A stretch of 64,000 bases of DNA, taken from contig NZ_CANMSY010000004.1 of the NCBI RefSeq assembly GCF_947500705.1, positions 62,001-126,000 of the forward strand. Direction: 5' to 3'. This document shows, in pieces, positions 18,419-27,193 of this stretch (positions within the stretch are counted from its first letter, which is position 1; each line of letters begins with the position of its first letter). Position numbers and translations under genes: made by a program. Source of the stretch: an uncultured Brachybacterium sp. Lineage in GTDB: Bacteria; Actinomycetota; Actinomycetes; Actinomycetales; Dermabacteraceae. The notes under the pieces are model-generated. The model did no database searches, was not told where the DNA came from, and saw only the letters and a program-made list of their open reading frames with translations.

Positions 18419-20929
18419 TCAGTCGCCGGGCACCTCGCGCTCGATCTCGGCCAGCCAGGCCTTCGCCGCCGCGTCGGACGGCATCCGCCAGTCGCCGCGC
18501 GGCGAGAGCGAGCCGCCGGCGAGCACCTTCGGGGCGTTGGGCAGGGCGGAGCGCTTGAACTGGTTGGCGAAGAACCGCCGGGTGAACACCGTCAGCCAGT
18601 GCTTGATCTCGCCGCGGGTGAAGGAGCGCTTGTCCGCCTCGATGTACCCGGCCGGCCACTCTCCGGCGTCGACGTCCCCCCACGCCTGATGGGCGAGGTA
18701 GGCCGTCTTCGCGGGACCGTAGCCGCGACGCAGCAGGTGGTAGAGGAAGAAGTCGTGCAGCGCGTAGGGGCCGATGGACCCCTCGGTGGTCTGCGCCTCC
18801 TCGCCCTCGCGGGTGGGGATCAGCTCCGGGGTGATCTCGGTGTCGAGCACCGCCTGCATGACGTCGGTCGCCTCCTCGCCGAAGATGCCCTCGGCGATCA
18901 CCCAGCGGATCAGGTGCTGGATCAGGGTCTTGGGCACACCGGCGTTCACGCCGTAGTGGGACATGTGGTCGCCCACCCCGTAGGTGCACCAGCCCAGCGC
19001 CAGCTCGGAGAGGTCGCCGGTGCCCACCACGATGCCGCCCTGGTGGTTGGCGAGGCGGAACAGGTAGTCGTAGCGGAGCCCGGCCTGGACGTTCTCGAAG
19101 GTGACGTCGTAGACCTCCTCGCCGCTGCCATAGGGATGGCCCATGTCCTTGAGCATCTGGGTGGCGGCGGGGCGGATGTCGATCGTCTCGAAGCTCGCGC
19201 CGACCGCGCGGGAGAGCAGCTCGGCATTGGAGCGGGTGTTCTCGCTGGTCGCGAAGCCGGGCATCGTGTAGGTGAGGATCTCGGAGCGCTCGCGGCCCAG
19301 CAGATCCATCGCCCGCGCACACACCAGCAGCGCATGGGTGGAGTCCAGGCCGCCGGAGACGCCGAGCACCGGCTTCGTACCGCCGGGCTTGTCCCCACCG
19401 ATCGCGCTCAGCCGACGCACCAGCCCCGCGACCTGGATCGAGAACGCCTCATAGCAGTCCTGCGCCAGGCGGGCCGGGTCGTCGGGCACGAAGGGGAAGC
19501 GGTCCAGCTTGCGGCGCAGCGGCCCGGTCGCGGGGCGGCCGACGAAAGCGGAGCCCTCCTCGTGATCCCAGGCATCGAAGGAGATCCCCTCGGTCGAGCG
19601 GGGCGAGCGGGACGCGAGCATCCCGTCCTCACGGGGAGCGCCGGGCGCGTCGGCCCCGTCGGTCCCGCCGGCTCCACTGGCGTCACCGGCCTCGTCGGTC
19701 CCGCCCGCTCCACTGGCGTCACCGGCCCCGCTGGCTCCGCTCCCGTCGGCCCCGGCGGCCGTCGCCGTCCCGAACAGGAGCCGCTCGCTCCCGCCGGCGT
19801 ATTCCTTCAGCCGCTCGGCGTGGGTGCGGCGGTTGTCGTCGAAGGTGTTCATCCGGCGACGTTCGGCGACGATCCGGTCCAGGTCGATGTCGGCGATCGT
19901 GGCGCGCGGGCCCTGCGGGAAGCGCTCGGTCTCCCCGAGCAGGTCACCGCATTCGAAGATGAAGGTCTGTCCGTCCCAGGCGAGATCGGTGGTGGACTCC
20001 CCCTCGCCGGCGGCAGCGTAGACGTACGCGGCCTGGGAGCGGGCGGAGGCGGAGCGTGCCAGCAGCTTGCGCTCGTCGGCCCGACCGATGGTGATCGGGG
20101 AGCCGGAGAGGTTCGCGATCACGGTGGCGCCGGCGAGCGCGGCCTCGGCCGACGGCGGGATCGGCACCCACATGTCCTCACAGATCTCGACGAACAGCGA
20201 CAGGCCGGGCAGATCCGGCACCGTGATCAGCTGGTGCGGAGTGAGGGTGTGCTCGACGCCGCCGATGCGCACGCTCTCCCAGCAGGCGTCGTCCCCCGAG
20301 GAGTACCAGCGGCGCTCGTAGAACTCGCGATAGGTGGGCAGGTGCTGCTTGGCGTGGATGCCGACGATCCGGCCCCGATGGATCGTGATCGCGCAGTTCA
20401 GCAGGCGGTTCCGGGACGGGACCCGCAGCGGTGCGCCCAGCACGATGATCGGCATCAGCTCACGGCTGGCCTCGACCACGGTGGTGATCGCCTGCTCGGC
20501 GGCGTACAGCAGCGGCTCCTGGAGCACCAGGTCCTCGAGCGAATAACCGGTCAGCGACAGCTCGGGGAAGACCGCGAGCCCCACCTGCTGCGCGTGCAGG
20601 TCCCGCAGCACCTCGAGATGGCGCTCGGCGTTGGTGGCCGGGTCGGCGAGCGCGACCGGGAGGGTCACGGCGGCGGTGCGCAGGAAGCCGTGGTCGAAGA
20701 CCGAGGCGTGAGGATCCGAGGGGTCCTCATGGGTGATGGTGGGCAGCGCGCGCTCCAGCTGATGGTCGCGGTCAGGCGCCGCCGGCACATGCCCGCCCGG
20801 CACCGGGGCAGAGGTCGCGGCGTCGTGCTGGTGCGCCGGGGCGGGGCTCGACGGCTGGTTCTGACCCGGGGGCAACGACCGGTCCTGACCGGTGGGCTGC
20901 GGGGCTGTGGGATGCGACGCGGAGCTCAT
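18419..20929 (-). CDS. nadE: glutamine-dependent NAD+ synthetase
   Basis: An 836-residue two-domain enzyme making NAD from nicotinate adenine dinucleotide, ATP and glutamine. The nitrilase-like glutaminase domain (about 75-370) has Glu in [10 protein letters not shown], Lys in [14 protein letters not shown] and the nucleophile Cys in EICEDMWVP. The synthetase domain from about 520 has the ATP loop [13 protein letters not shown]. Actinobacterial NadE is usually about 680 residues. The excess here is a Pro/Gln/His-rich N-terminus of about 75 residues and a Gly/Ala/Ser/Asp/Thr linker between the domains carrying a 12-residue tandem repeat. The ATG at 20929 is chosen because upstream sequence is a simple 8-bp repeat. 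Confidence 0.93.
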   Translation of the reverse strand: MSSASHPTAPQPTGQDRSLPPGQNQPSSPAPAHQHDAATSAPVPGGHVPAAPDRDHQLERALPTITHEDPSDPHASVFDHGFLRTAAVTLPVALADPATNAERHLEVLRDLHAQQVGLAVFPELSLTGYSLEDLVLQEPLLYAAEQAITTVVEASRELMPIIVLGAPLRVPSRNRLLNCAITIHRGRIVGIHAKQHLPTYREFYERRWYSSGDDACWESVRIGGVEHTLTPHQLITVPDLPGLSLFVEICEDMWVPIPPSAEAALAGATVIANLSGSPITIGRADERKLLARSASARSQAAYVYAAAGEGESTTDLAWDGQTFIFECGDLLGETERFPQGPRATIADIDLDRIVAERRRMNTFDDNRRTHAERLKEYAGGSERLLFGTATAAGADGSGASGAGDASGAGGTDEAGDASGAGGTDGADAPGAPREDGMLASRSPRSTEGISFDAWDHEEGSAFVGRPATGPLRRKLDRFPFVPDDPARLAQDCYEAFSIQVAGLVRRLSAIGGDKPGGTKPVLGVSGGLDSTHALLVCARAMDLLGRERSEILTYTMPGFATSENTRSNAELLSRAVGASFETIDIRPAATQMLKDMGHPYGSGEEVYDVTFENVQAGLRYDYLFRLANHQGGIVVGTGDLSELALGWCTYGVGDHMSHYGVNAGVPKTLIQHLIRWVIAEGIFGEEATDVMQAVLDTEITPELIPTREGEEAQTTEGSIGPYALHDFFLYHLLRRGYGPAKTAYLAHQAWGDVDAGEWPAGYIEADKRSFTRGEIKHWLTVFTRRFFANQFKRSALPNAPKVLAGGSLSPRGDWRMPSDAAAKAWLAEIEREVPGD
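19660..19731. repeat. 36-bp tandem repeat inside nadE
   Basis: Two near-identical 36-bp units encode [10 protein letters not shown](E/G)A twice in the linker between the glutaminase and synthetase domains. The unit length keeps the frame. Confidence 0.75.
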
Positions 20930-21213
20930 GGTGCCGAGCGTAGTGGAGCACCGCGCCGCCGTGCCGCTCTGCGTCCGTTCGGTCGGCCCCGCCCTGCACC
21001 GCTGCCGCCGGTGCCGCCGCTGCCGCCGGTGCCGGCCCGTCGGCCCGTCGGTCTGTGGGCCGGCCACCCGGCGGCGCATCGGCCCATCGGCCCATCGGCC
21101 CATCGGCCCATCGACCAGACCCCATCCCTGGGCACAGGGCACGGGACATGCCGCTCACCTGCTATACGTTGTGCGATGGACTCGAGCACGACACGGCACA
21201 CGTCAGGGGCGGC
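20930..21213. other. divergent spacer with 8-bp tandem repeat
   Basis: Between nadE (minus) and the sugar permease operon (plus). CCCATCGG repeats about four and a half times at 21077-21112, and GCCGCTGCCGCCGGT-like units lie at 21000-21040. TATACG at 21161-21166 could be a -10 for the permease operon. No gene is supported. Confidence 0.5.
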
Positions 21214-22077
21214 ATGAACTCTCGCAGGCCCCTGCTGGGCTGGCTGCTCATCGCCCCGAGCCTGATCGGCGTGAGCGCGTTCCTGATCCTGCCGGTGGTG
21301 CTCGCCTTCATCGTCTCCCTGTTCCGCTGGGACCTGCTGGGCACCCGCCGCTTCATCGGGCTGGAGAACTACCAGGCCCTGTTCACCGACGGCGCGCTGT
21401 TCAACTCGCTGCTGGTCACCGGGATCTTCACCCTGATCTCTGTGCCGGTCTCGCTGGCGCTGGGCCTGATCCTCGCCACCCAGCTGGTGCGCGCCCTGCC
21501 GGGCTCGGCGATCGTGCGGGTGATCGTGGTGATCCCCTGGGTGTGCGCGCCGCTCGCGCTCGGCGTGGTCTGGAAGTGGATCTTCCAGCCGTCGGTCGGC
21601 GCGCTGAACCAGATCCTCGGTGTGCGCATCGAATGGCTGACCGATCCGTCGCTCGCCCTGCCCGCGGTGGCGTTCGTGGCCATCTGGCAGAACGTCGGCT
21701 ACATCTCGCTGTTCTTCCAGGCCGGGCTCACCCGCATCCCGGACTCGATCTACGAGGCCGCCCGCATCGACGGCGCCGGGCCCGCCCAGCAGCTGTGGTT
21801 CATGACGGTCCCGCTGCTGCGGCCCACCACCTTCTTCCTCGCCGTCACCCAGGTGGTGGCGAGCTTCCAGGTGTTCGACATGGTCTTCGCCCTCACCGGC
21901 GGCGGCCCCCAGCACCGCACCGAGGTCATCGCCTCGCTCATCTACAACGAGGCCTTCGTCTCCAGCCGCCTGGGCCGCGCGAGCGCCGTCGCGGTGATCC
22001 TGTTCCTCCTCCTGGTGGTGATCACGGTGGCCCAGCAGCGCTGGTTCTCCCGCCGCATCACCTACGACATGAGCTGA
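21214..22077 (+). CDS. carbohydrate ABC transporter permease (MalF type)
   Basis: A 287-residue inner-membrane permease with six predicted helices, starting GWLLIAPSLIGVSAFLILPV. The cytoplasmic EAA loop reads YEAARIDGAGPAQQLWFMTVPLL, given here in part, and contacts the ATPase; FALTGGGPQHRTEV is the typical C-terminal signature. It pairs with the next gene as the translocation pore and works with the lipoprotein at 23166-24524. A GGGGC site precedes the ATG. No ATPase is encoded in the operon, so a shared MsmK/UgpC-type ATPase elsewhere is presumed. The sugar is unknown. Confidence 0.9.
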   Translation: MNSRRPLLGWLLIAPSLIGVSAFLILPVVLAFIVSLFRWDLLGTRRFIGLENYQALFTDGALFNSLLVTGIFTLISVPVSLALGLILATQLVRALPGSAIVRVIVVIPWVCAPLALGVVWKWIFQPSVGALNQILGVRIEWLTDPSLALPAVAFVAIWQNVGYISLFFQAGLTRIPDSIYEAARIDGAGPAQQLWFMTVPLLRPTTFFLAVTQVVASFQVFDMVFALTGGGPQHRTEVIASLIYNEAFVSSRLGRASAVAVILFLLLVVITVAQQRWFSRRITYDMS

Positions 22078-22091
22078 GAGGAGCCGACGAG

Positions 22092-23063
22092 ATGACCGCA
22101 CCGCACAGCACCCCCGGTACCTCCGATGCACGCCGCGCGAACGCCGGCAGATCGGCCGACGTGTCGCGAGCCGGCACCACCGCGGCCGACGGCCGCAGCC
22201 CGGCCCGTCGATCGCGCCGCCTCACCGGCTCGCTGCTCGCCCGGCGCCTGCTCGGACACGGCGTCACCTACCTGGTGCTCGCGGTCGCCGCGGTGCTGAC
22301 CCTGGGCCCGTTCCTGTTCTCCGTGCTCACCGCGTTCACCTCCACCCGGCAGTTCGCCCAGGAAGGACCGCTGTCCATCCCGGCGCCGCCGGTGCTGGAG
22401 AACTTCATCGGGCTGTTCACTGGGACCGACGGCTTCGTCACCCCGGTGGTCGTCACCGTGCAGATGGTCGCGGTGATCCTGGTGGGCCAGATGGTGTTCT
22501 CGGTGCTGGCCGCCTATGCCTTCGCCCAGCTCCGCTTTCCCGGTCGCGACCTGCTGTTCTGGGTGTACATCGCGACGCTGATGGTGCCGCAGGTGGTCGT
22601 GGTGGTGCCGCTGTACCTGATGATGAGCGAGGTGGGCCTGCGCAACACCTTCTGGGCCCTGATCCTTCCCTTCGTGCTCGGCTCCCCCTATGCGATCTTC
22701 CTGCTGCGGGAGAACTTCCGCGGCGTGCCCAGCGAGCTGATGGACGCGATGCGGATCGACGGCGCAGGCACCCTGCGCCTGCTGTGGCACCTGGTGGTGC
22801 CGCTGAACCGGCCGATCATCGTCACCCTGGTGCTGATCACCGTGGTCACCCACTGGAACAACTTCATGTGGCCGATGGTGATCACCTCGGGCCCCGAGTG
22901 GCGGGTGATCACCGTGGCGACCTCGGCGCTGCAATCGCAGTACAACAACAACTGGACCCTGGTCATGGCCGGGACCACGCTCGCGATGCTGCCGCTGGTG
23001 ATCCTGATGGTGGTGTTCCAGAAGCAGATCACCCGCTCGGTCGGCGACGCGACGCTGCGCTGA
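22092..23063 (+). CDS. carbohydrate ABC transporter permease (MalG type)
   Basis: A 323-residue permease. A Ser/Thr/Arg/Ala-rich cytoplasmic N-terminus of about 60 residues is unusually long for MalG proteins; six helices follow. The EAA loop appears as MDAMRIDGAGTLRLLWHLVVP, with Met in place of the usual Glu-Ala start, and THWNNFMWPMVIT is the conserved late helix. Its start lies 14 nt after the MalF-type stop with GAGAGGAG before it, so both permeases are co-translated. It is intact, unlike the permease fragment at 18097-18321. Confidence 0.9.
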   Translation: MTAPHSTPGTSDARRANAGRSADVSRAGTTAADGRSPARRSRRLTGSLLARRLLGHGVTYLVLAVAAVLTLGPFLFSVLTAFTSTRQFAQEGPLSIPAPPVLENFIGLFTGTDGFVTPVVVTVQMVAVILVGQMVFSVLAAYAFAQLRFPGRDLLFWVYIATLMVPQVVVVVPLYLMMSEVGLRNTFWALILPFVLGSPYAIFLLRENFRGVPSELMDAMRIDGAGTLRLLWHLVVPLNRPIIVTLVLITVVTHWNNFMWPMVITSGPEWRVITVATSALQSQYNNNWTLVMAGTTLAMLPLVILMVVFQKQITRSVGDATLR

Positions 23064-23165
23064 CGCCTGCGGTCCAGCGCCGACGTCATCCGAGGACAGA
23101 GGTCGCCCCATCACCAGCACCGATGATCGACAATGGGAGCAACCGTGCTCCCGGAAGGACATCAC

Positions 23166-24524
23166 ATGCTGAACCGTCGTACCCTCCTCTCCTCCTTCGC
23201 CGCCGCAGGCCTGCTCACCACCGCGGCGGCCTGCTCCCCATCGAGCGATGGCGGCGGCGACGGGGGCGGCGCGAGCGATGCGGGCGGCACCACCGGTGGG
23301 GACAAGGGCACGCTGACCTTCCGTCTGTGGGATGAGAACGCCGTGGCCGCGTACGAGGAGTCATTCCAGGCGTTCACCGCCGAGAGCGGCTGGAACGTGA
23401 CCATCGACGTGGTGCCGTGGGCCGATTACTGGACCCGCCTGCCGCTGGATGTGGCCAGCGGTGACGCGGCGGATGTGTACTGGATGAACTCCGCGAACTA
23501 CATCCAGTTCAAGGATTCGGACGCGCTGCTGGACATCAACGAGGTGATCCCCGACGGCGCCGCCCAGTGGGAGAAGTCCGTGGTGGACCTCTACACCCGC
23601 GACGGCGGGCTGTGGGGCGTGCCGCAGATCTGGGACTCGATCGCCCTGTTCTACAACAAGGCCCTGGTCGAGGAGGCGGGCGTGGACCCGTCGGCCCTCG
23701 CCTTCGACCCCACCGCGGAGACGGACTCGCTGCGCGACGCCGGAAAGGCGCTGACCCTGGACGGCGCCGGCAGACATCCGGGCGAGGACGGCTTCGACGT
23801 CGACGCCCGCGAGCAGTTCGGCTTCAACTCGCAGGCCGACCGCCAGGCGATCATCGGCCCGATGCTCGCCGCGAACGGCGCGACCTGGCAGGAGGACGAC
23901 CAGTACACCTTCGCCTCCCCCGAGGGCATCGAGGCGTTCCAGTACATGGCCGACCTCATCAACGTGGAGAACGTGGCCCCCAGCGCCGCCGACACCAACG
24001 AGAACGGCGACTTCACCCGCGATCTGTTCACCCAGGGCAAGCTCGGCCTGTTCCAGTCCGGCCCCTACAACCTGCTGGCGATCTCCGAGGGTGTGGCCGA
24101 CTCCTTCGAGTGGGCGCTCGCCGCGCCAGTGGCCGGCCCTGCGGGCGCGAAGTCCCTGGTCCACGGCGTGGTCGCGGTGGGCAACGCGCAGGCCGACGAG
24201 GAGCAGCAGGCCGGCATCACCGAGCTGCTGACCTGGCTGGGCAGCAAGGACGGCCAGCTGCCGCTCGCCGAGAAGGGCGTCTCCTTCCCCGGCCACGTGG
24301 AGGCGCAGGACGCCTTCATCGCGTTCTGGGACGAGAAGGGCGTGGACGTCAGCGTCTTCGTCGACGCCGCAAAGGACGCTGCCGAGGCCGACACCGGCGC
24401 CCGGGCGAACGCCGGCCTCACCGCCGCGATCCCGGTCTTCCAGGAGGTCTTCATCGGCCGCCTCACCGCCGAGGAGGGTATCCCGCAGGCCCAGGAGGAG
24501 GGCAACGCCGCCATGGCGGAGTGA
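23166..24524 (+). CDS. carbohydrate ABC transporter substrate-binding lipoprotein
   Basis: A 452-residue extracellular solute-binding protein family 1. MLNRRTLLSS and a hydrophobic core lead to the lipobox TAAAC, so Cys24 would be lipidated and the protein tethered to the outer face of the membrane. A Ser/Gly/Asp-rich linker follows. LTFRLWDENAV..YEESFQAF and WGVPQIWDSIALFYNKALVEEAGVDP are typical of sugar-binding proteins. The ATG at 23166 has GGAAGGA upstream; a start at 23133 would bury the signal peptide. It is third in the importer operon, followed by a strong hairpin (24567-24634). Confidence 0.92.
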   Translation: MLNRRTLLSSFAAAGLLTTAAACSPSSDGGGDGGGASDAGGTTGGDKGTLTFRLWDENAVAAYEESFQAFTAESGWNVTIDVVPWADYWTRLPLDVASGDAADVYWMNSANYIQFKDSDALLDINEVIPDGAAQWEKSVVDLYTRDGGLWGVPQIWDSIALFYNKALVEEAGVDPSALAFDPTAETDSLRDAGKALTLDGAGRHPGEDGFDVDAREQFGFNSQADRQAIIGPMLAANGATWQEDDQYTFASPEGIEAFQYMADLINVENVAPSAADTNENGDFTRDLFTQGKLGLFQSGPYNLLAISEGVADSFEWALAAPVAGPAGAKSLVHGVVAVGNAQADEEQQAGITELLTWLGSKDGQLPLAEKGVSFPGHVEAQDAFIAFWDEKGVDVSVFVDAAKDAAEADTGARANAGLTAAIPVFQEVFIGRLTAEEGIPQAQEEGNAAMAE

Positions 24525-24566
24525 GCCCACCGGCCCTTCGGTGCACCGGCCCGGCTGAGCGGATGT

Positions 24567-24634
24567 CGAGAACTGGCGCTGGGGAGCACGCTGCGGACAT
24601 ATGACCAGAGCGTGCTCTATGGCGCCAGTTCTCG
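24567..24634. repeat. palindromic repeat, family 2 (probable terminator)
   Basis: CGAGAACTGGCGC/GCGCCAGTTCTCG is a 13-bp outer stem and GAGCACGCT/AGCGTGCTC a 9-bp inner stem around ATATGACC. It shares arms and the loop-proximal ATAT with the copy at 37447-37522. It closes the sugar importer operon. Confidence 0.7.
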
Positions 24635-24738
24635 TTGCTCAGCCCGGGAAGACCCTCCACCACTCCCCCACGATTCGTGCCCGAAATGTGCCCGCGAAGG
24701 CCGGCCCGTGAAGGGTTCCGGCGTGCCAGTCTGTGCAC

Positions 24739-25884
24739 ATGACGCACAGCACACCCGCGGCCGGGGGCACGGGCCGGGGCTCGCAGGGGGAACCGGGACC
24801 GCCGCCCACGCCTGCCGCCTACGACCAGTGGCCGACCCAGTCCGGCGGTCCGACCCAGAGCATTCCCCCGCGGAGCCTTCCCCCGCACGGCGACCCGCCG
24901 CAGAGCGGTCCGACCCACCCAGGGTCGGCCGGCGCTGGCCCCGGGATCGTCGCCGAGCATGTGAGCCGCTCCTTCGGCAGCGTGCAGGCGGTGCATGACC
25001 TGAGCTTCACCGCACCGCGCGGGGCAGTGACGGCGCTGGTGGGTCCGAACGGCTGCGGCAAGTCGACGCTGATGCTGATGCTCGCCTCGCTGCTGGCACC
25101 GCAGTCCGGCCGGGTGCTGATCGACGGCGTGGATCCGTCGGCCGATTCCCCGGCGGTGCGGGCGAGCGTGGGCTGGATGCCGGACCAGTTCGGGGCGTGG
25201 GACTCGCTGCGGGTGGCGGAGGTGCTCGAGGTGATGGGCCGGGCCTACTTCCTGCCCGGGGCGGAGCTGCGGCAGCGGGTCGACGAGCTGCTGCAGCTGC
25301 TGGACCTCGCCTCCCTCGCCCAGCAGCCCGCGCATGTGCTCTCCCGGGGGCAGAAGCAGCGGCTGGGCCTGGCCCGTGCGCTCATCCATGGCCCCTCGGT
25401 GCTGATCCTCGACGAGCCCGCCTCCGGCCTCGACCCAGCATCGCGGCGGCGCCTGCTGCGGGTGGTCCGCTCGCTCGCGTCCGCGGGCACGACGGTGCTG
25501 GTCTCCAGCCATATCCTCACCGAGCTCGAGGAGATGGCCGATCACGTGGTGTTCATGGATTCCGGGCGGGTGGTGGATGCCTCGAGCGTGCGCGATCTGG
25601 CCGCCCGGCCGCGACCTTGGAGGATCAGCTCGCTGGACCTGCAGGCCCTGGCTGCGGCGCTGGGACGGCTCGGGGTGCACCACCGCGGGGTGCTGGGCCC
25701 GGAACGCACCACCAGCGGTCACGCGGAGGTGATCGTGGAGCTGCCCGACGAGGCCACTGCCGCCCGCCTGCTGGCCGACCTCGCCGCCGCGAGAGCACAG
25801 GTCATCGCGTTCGGTCCGGCGACCGGTCGGCTCGAAGCCGCCTACCTCGCCAGCGATGCCGCCCACCGTGAAGGAGCCCTGTGA
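24739..25884 (+). CDS. ABC transporter ATP-binding protein (ABC-2 type)
   Basis: A 381-residue ATPase. Walker A GPNGCGKST is near residue 107, signature LSRGQKQRLGLARAL near 210 and Walker B VLILDEPASGLDP near 232, with the switch His in VSSHILTELEE. A C-terminal domain of about 100 residues resembles regulatory tails of export ATPases. The first 60 residues are Pro/Gly/Gln-rich with no domain. The next gene, its membrane partner, has a similar tail. GTG at 24733 is an alternative start. Stop and next start overlap (TGATG). The exported substrate is unknown. Confidence 0.85.
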   Translation: MTHSTPAAGGTGRGSQGEPGPPPTPAAYDQWPTQSGGPTQSIPPRSLPPHGDPPQSGPTHPGSAGAGPGIVAEHVSRSFGSVQAVHDLSFTAPRGAVTALVGPNGCGKSTLMLMLASLLAPQSGRVLIDGVDPSADSPAVRASVGWMPDQFGAWDSLRVAEVLEVMGRAYFLPGAELRQRVDELLQLLDLASLAQQPAHVLSRGQKQRLGLARALIHGPSVLILDEPASGLDPASRRRLLRVVRSLASAGTTVLVSSHILTELEEMADHVVFMDSGRVVDASSVRDLAARPRPWRISSLDLQALAAALGRLGVHHRGVLGPERTTSGHAEVIVELPDEATAARLLADLAAARAQVIAFGPATGRLEAAYLASDAAHREGAL

Positions 25885-27158
25885 TGAGCGCACCCACCTC
25901 TGTGCCCGGGCCGCCCCCGACGGCGACCCCCGGCGGCCCCGGATCCAGCGGGCCGCCGCCTGCTGGACGCCCACCCGGCGGGTCGACACCCGGCGGGCCG
26001 ACACCCGGCGGGCCGACACCCGGCGACCCCGCCCCCGACAGCCCCGGACCCGACGGCCCCGCGCCGTCCACCCGGCGCCGCCCCCTCAACGGGATCCTCT
26101 CGCTGCGTCCGCGCGGGCTGTGGCTGGTCACCTCCCTCGAGCTGCGCCAGCGGATCCGGTCGGTGCGCTGGTACGTCGCGCTGGCGGTGTGGACCCTGGT
26201 GCTGCTGGGCATCGGCGGGCTGGGGCTCGCGCCCACGCTCTACACCGCGCAGTGGGATTCCCTGCAGCCGGTCGCGGCGGTGATCTTCAGCCTGCAGGTC
26301 ATCCTGGTGCTGTTCGCGATGCTGCTGGTGGTGCCTGCGCTGTCCGCCGGATCGATCAACGGCGACCGCACCGCCGGAACCCTCGCCACGCTCCAGGCGA
26401 GCCTGCTCAGCCCGCTGGAGATCGTGCTGGGCAAGCTGCTGGCCGGCTTCCTCACCGGCCTCGCCTTCCTGGTGCTGGCCCTGCCCTCGGTGGTGCCGAT
26501 CGCGGTGCTGGGCGGGATCGGGTTCTTCTATTTCCTGCGGATCGTGCTGGTCATCGCGCTGCTGACGCTGTGCGTGACCGCGGTGGGGCTGGGCCTGTCC
26601 GCGGTGACGAACCGTCAGCTGGGCTCGGTGGTGCTCGCCTACGTGATCGTGTTCGGCGTGTCCGTGGTGCTGCCGATCGCCTGGGGCTCCACGGCGATCT
26701 TCCTGCAGCAGGAGCGCGAGGTCACCGAGTACTACTCCACCTACGAGACCGATGGCACGAGCCCGGCACGCTGCGTGGCGGAGCAGGAGACCCGGAGCGT
26801 CCCGCGGATCGATCTGACGATGCCGCTGCTGTGGGGCAATCCGGTGGTGCTGCTCGCCGAGGCGTCGCCCCCGCTGCCGTCCGACTACTGGGCCGAGGAG
26901 GAGGAGAACGCGGATGCCCTGCGAGTCCTCAAGCTGGGCATGCGCGAAGTCGCCACCATCGCCCATCCCGCCCACCAGAACTTCTGCGACCCCGGCCAGG
27001 AGGGCTATCCCGAGGAGCTCGCCGCCCCGCCGAACCGGCCGATCTGGCCGATGGGTCTGGCGCTGTGGATGTTCGCCGGCGGGATCTCGCTCGCGGTGGC
27101 GACCTGGAGGCTCGCAGTGCCGATCCGGCACCTCGGCAGCGGCACGCGGATCGCATGA
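25884..27158 (+). CDS. ABC-2 type transporter permease
   Basis: A 424-residue membrane protein with about six hydrophobic segments: WYVALAVWTLVLLGIGGLGL (about 95), ILVLFAMLLVVPAL, a GSINGDRTAGTLATLQASLLSPLEIVLGKL segment (in parts) typical of ABC-2 permeases, FLTGLAFLVLALPSVVPIAVL and later helices. It pairs with the preceding ATPase. The N-terminal 65 residues are almost wholly Pro, Gly, Ser and Thr and include three 15-bp repeats (GSTPG, GPTPG, GPTPG). The loop between the penultimate and last helices has Cys residues (ARCVAEQ, NFCDPGQ) that could form a disulphide outside the cell. Confidence 0.82.
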   Translation: MSAPTSVPGPPPTATPGGPGSSGPPPAGRPPGGSTPGGPTPGGPTPGDPAPDSPGPDGPAPSTRRRPLNGILSLRPRGLWLVTSLELRQRIRSVRWYVALAVWTLVLLGIGGLGLAPTLYTAQWDSLQPVAAVIFSLQVILVLFAMLLVVPALSAGSINGDRTAGTLATLQASLLSPLEIVLGKLLAGFLTGLAFLVLALPSVVPIAVLGGIGFFYFLRIVLVIALLTLCVTAVGLGLSAVTNRQLGSVVLAYVIVFGVSVVLPIAWGSTAIFLQQEREVTEYYSTYETDGTSPARCVAEQETRSVPRIDLTMPLLWGNPVVLLAEASPPLPSDYWAEEEENADALRVLKLGMREVATIAHPAHQNFCDPGQEGYPEELAAPPNRPIWPMGLALWMFAGGISLAVATWRLAVPIRHLGSGTRIA

Positions 27159-27193
27159 GCCCGGGCTGCGGGCCGACGCCGGCCCGCAGCGCC

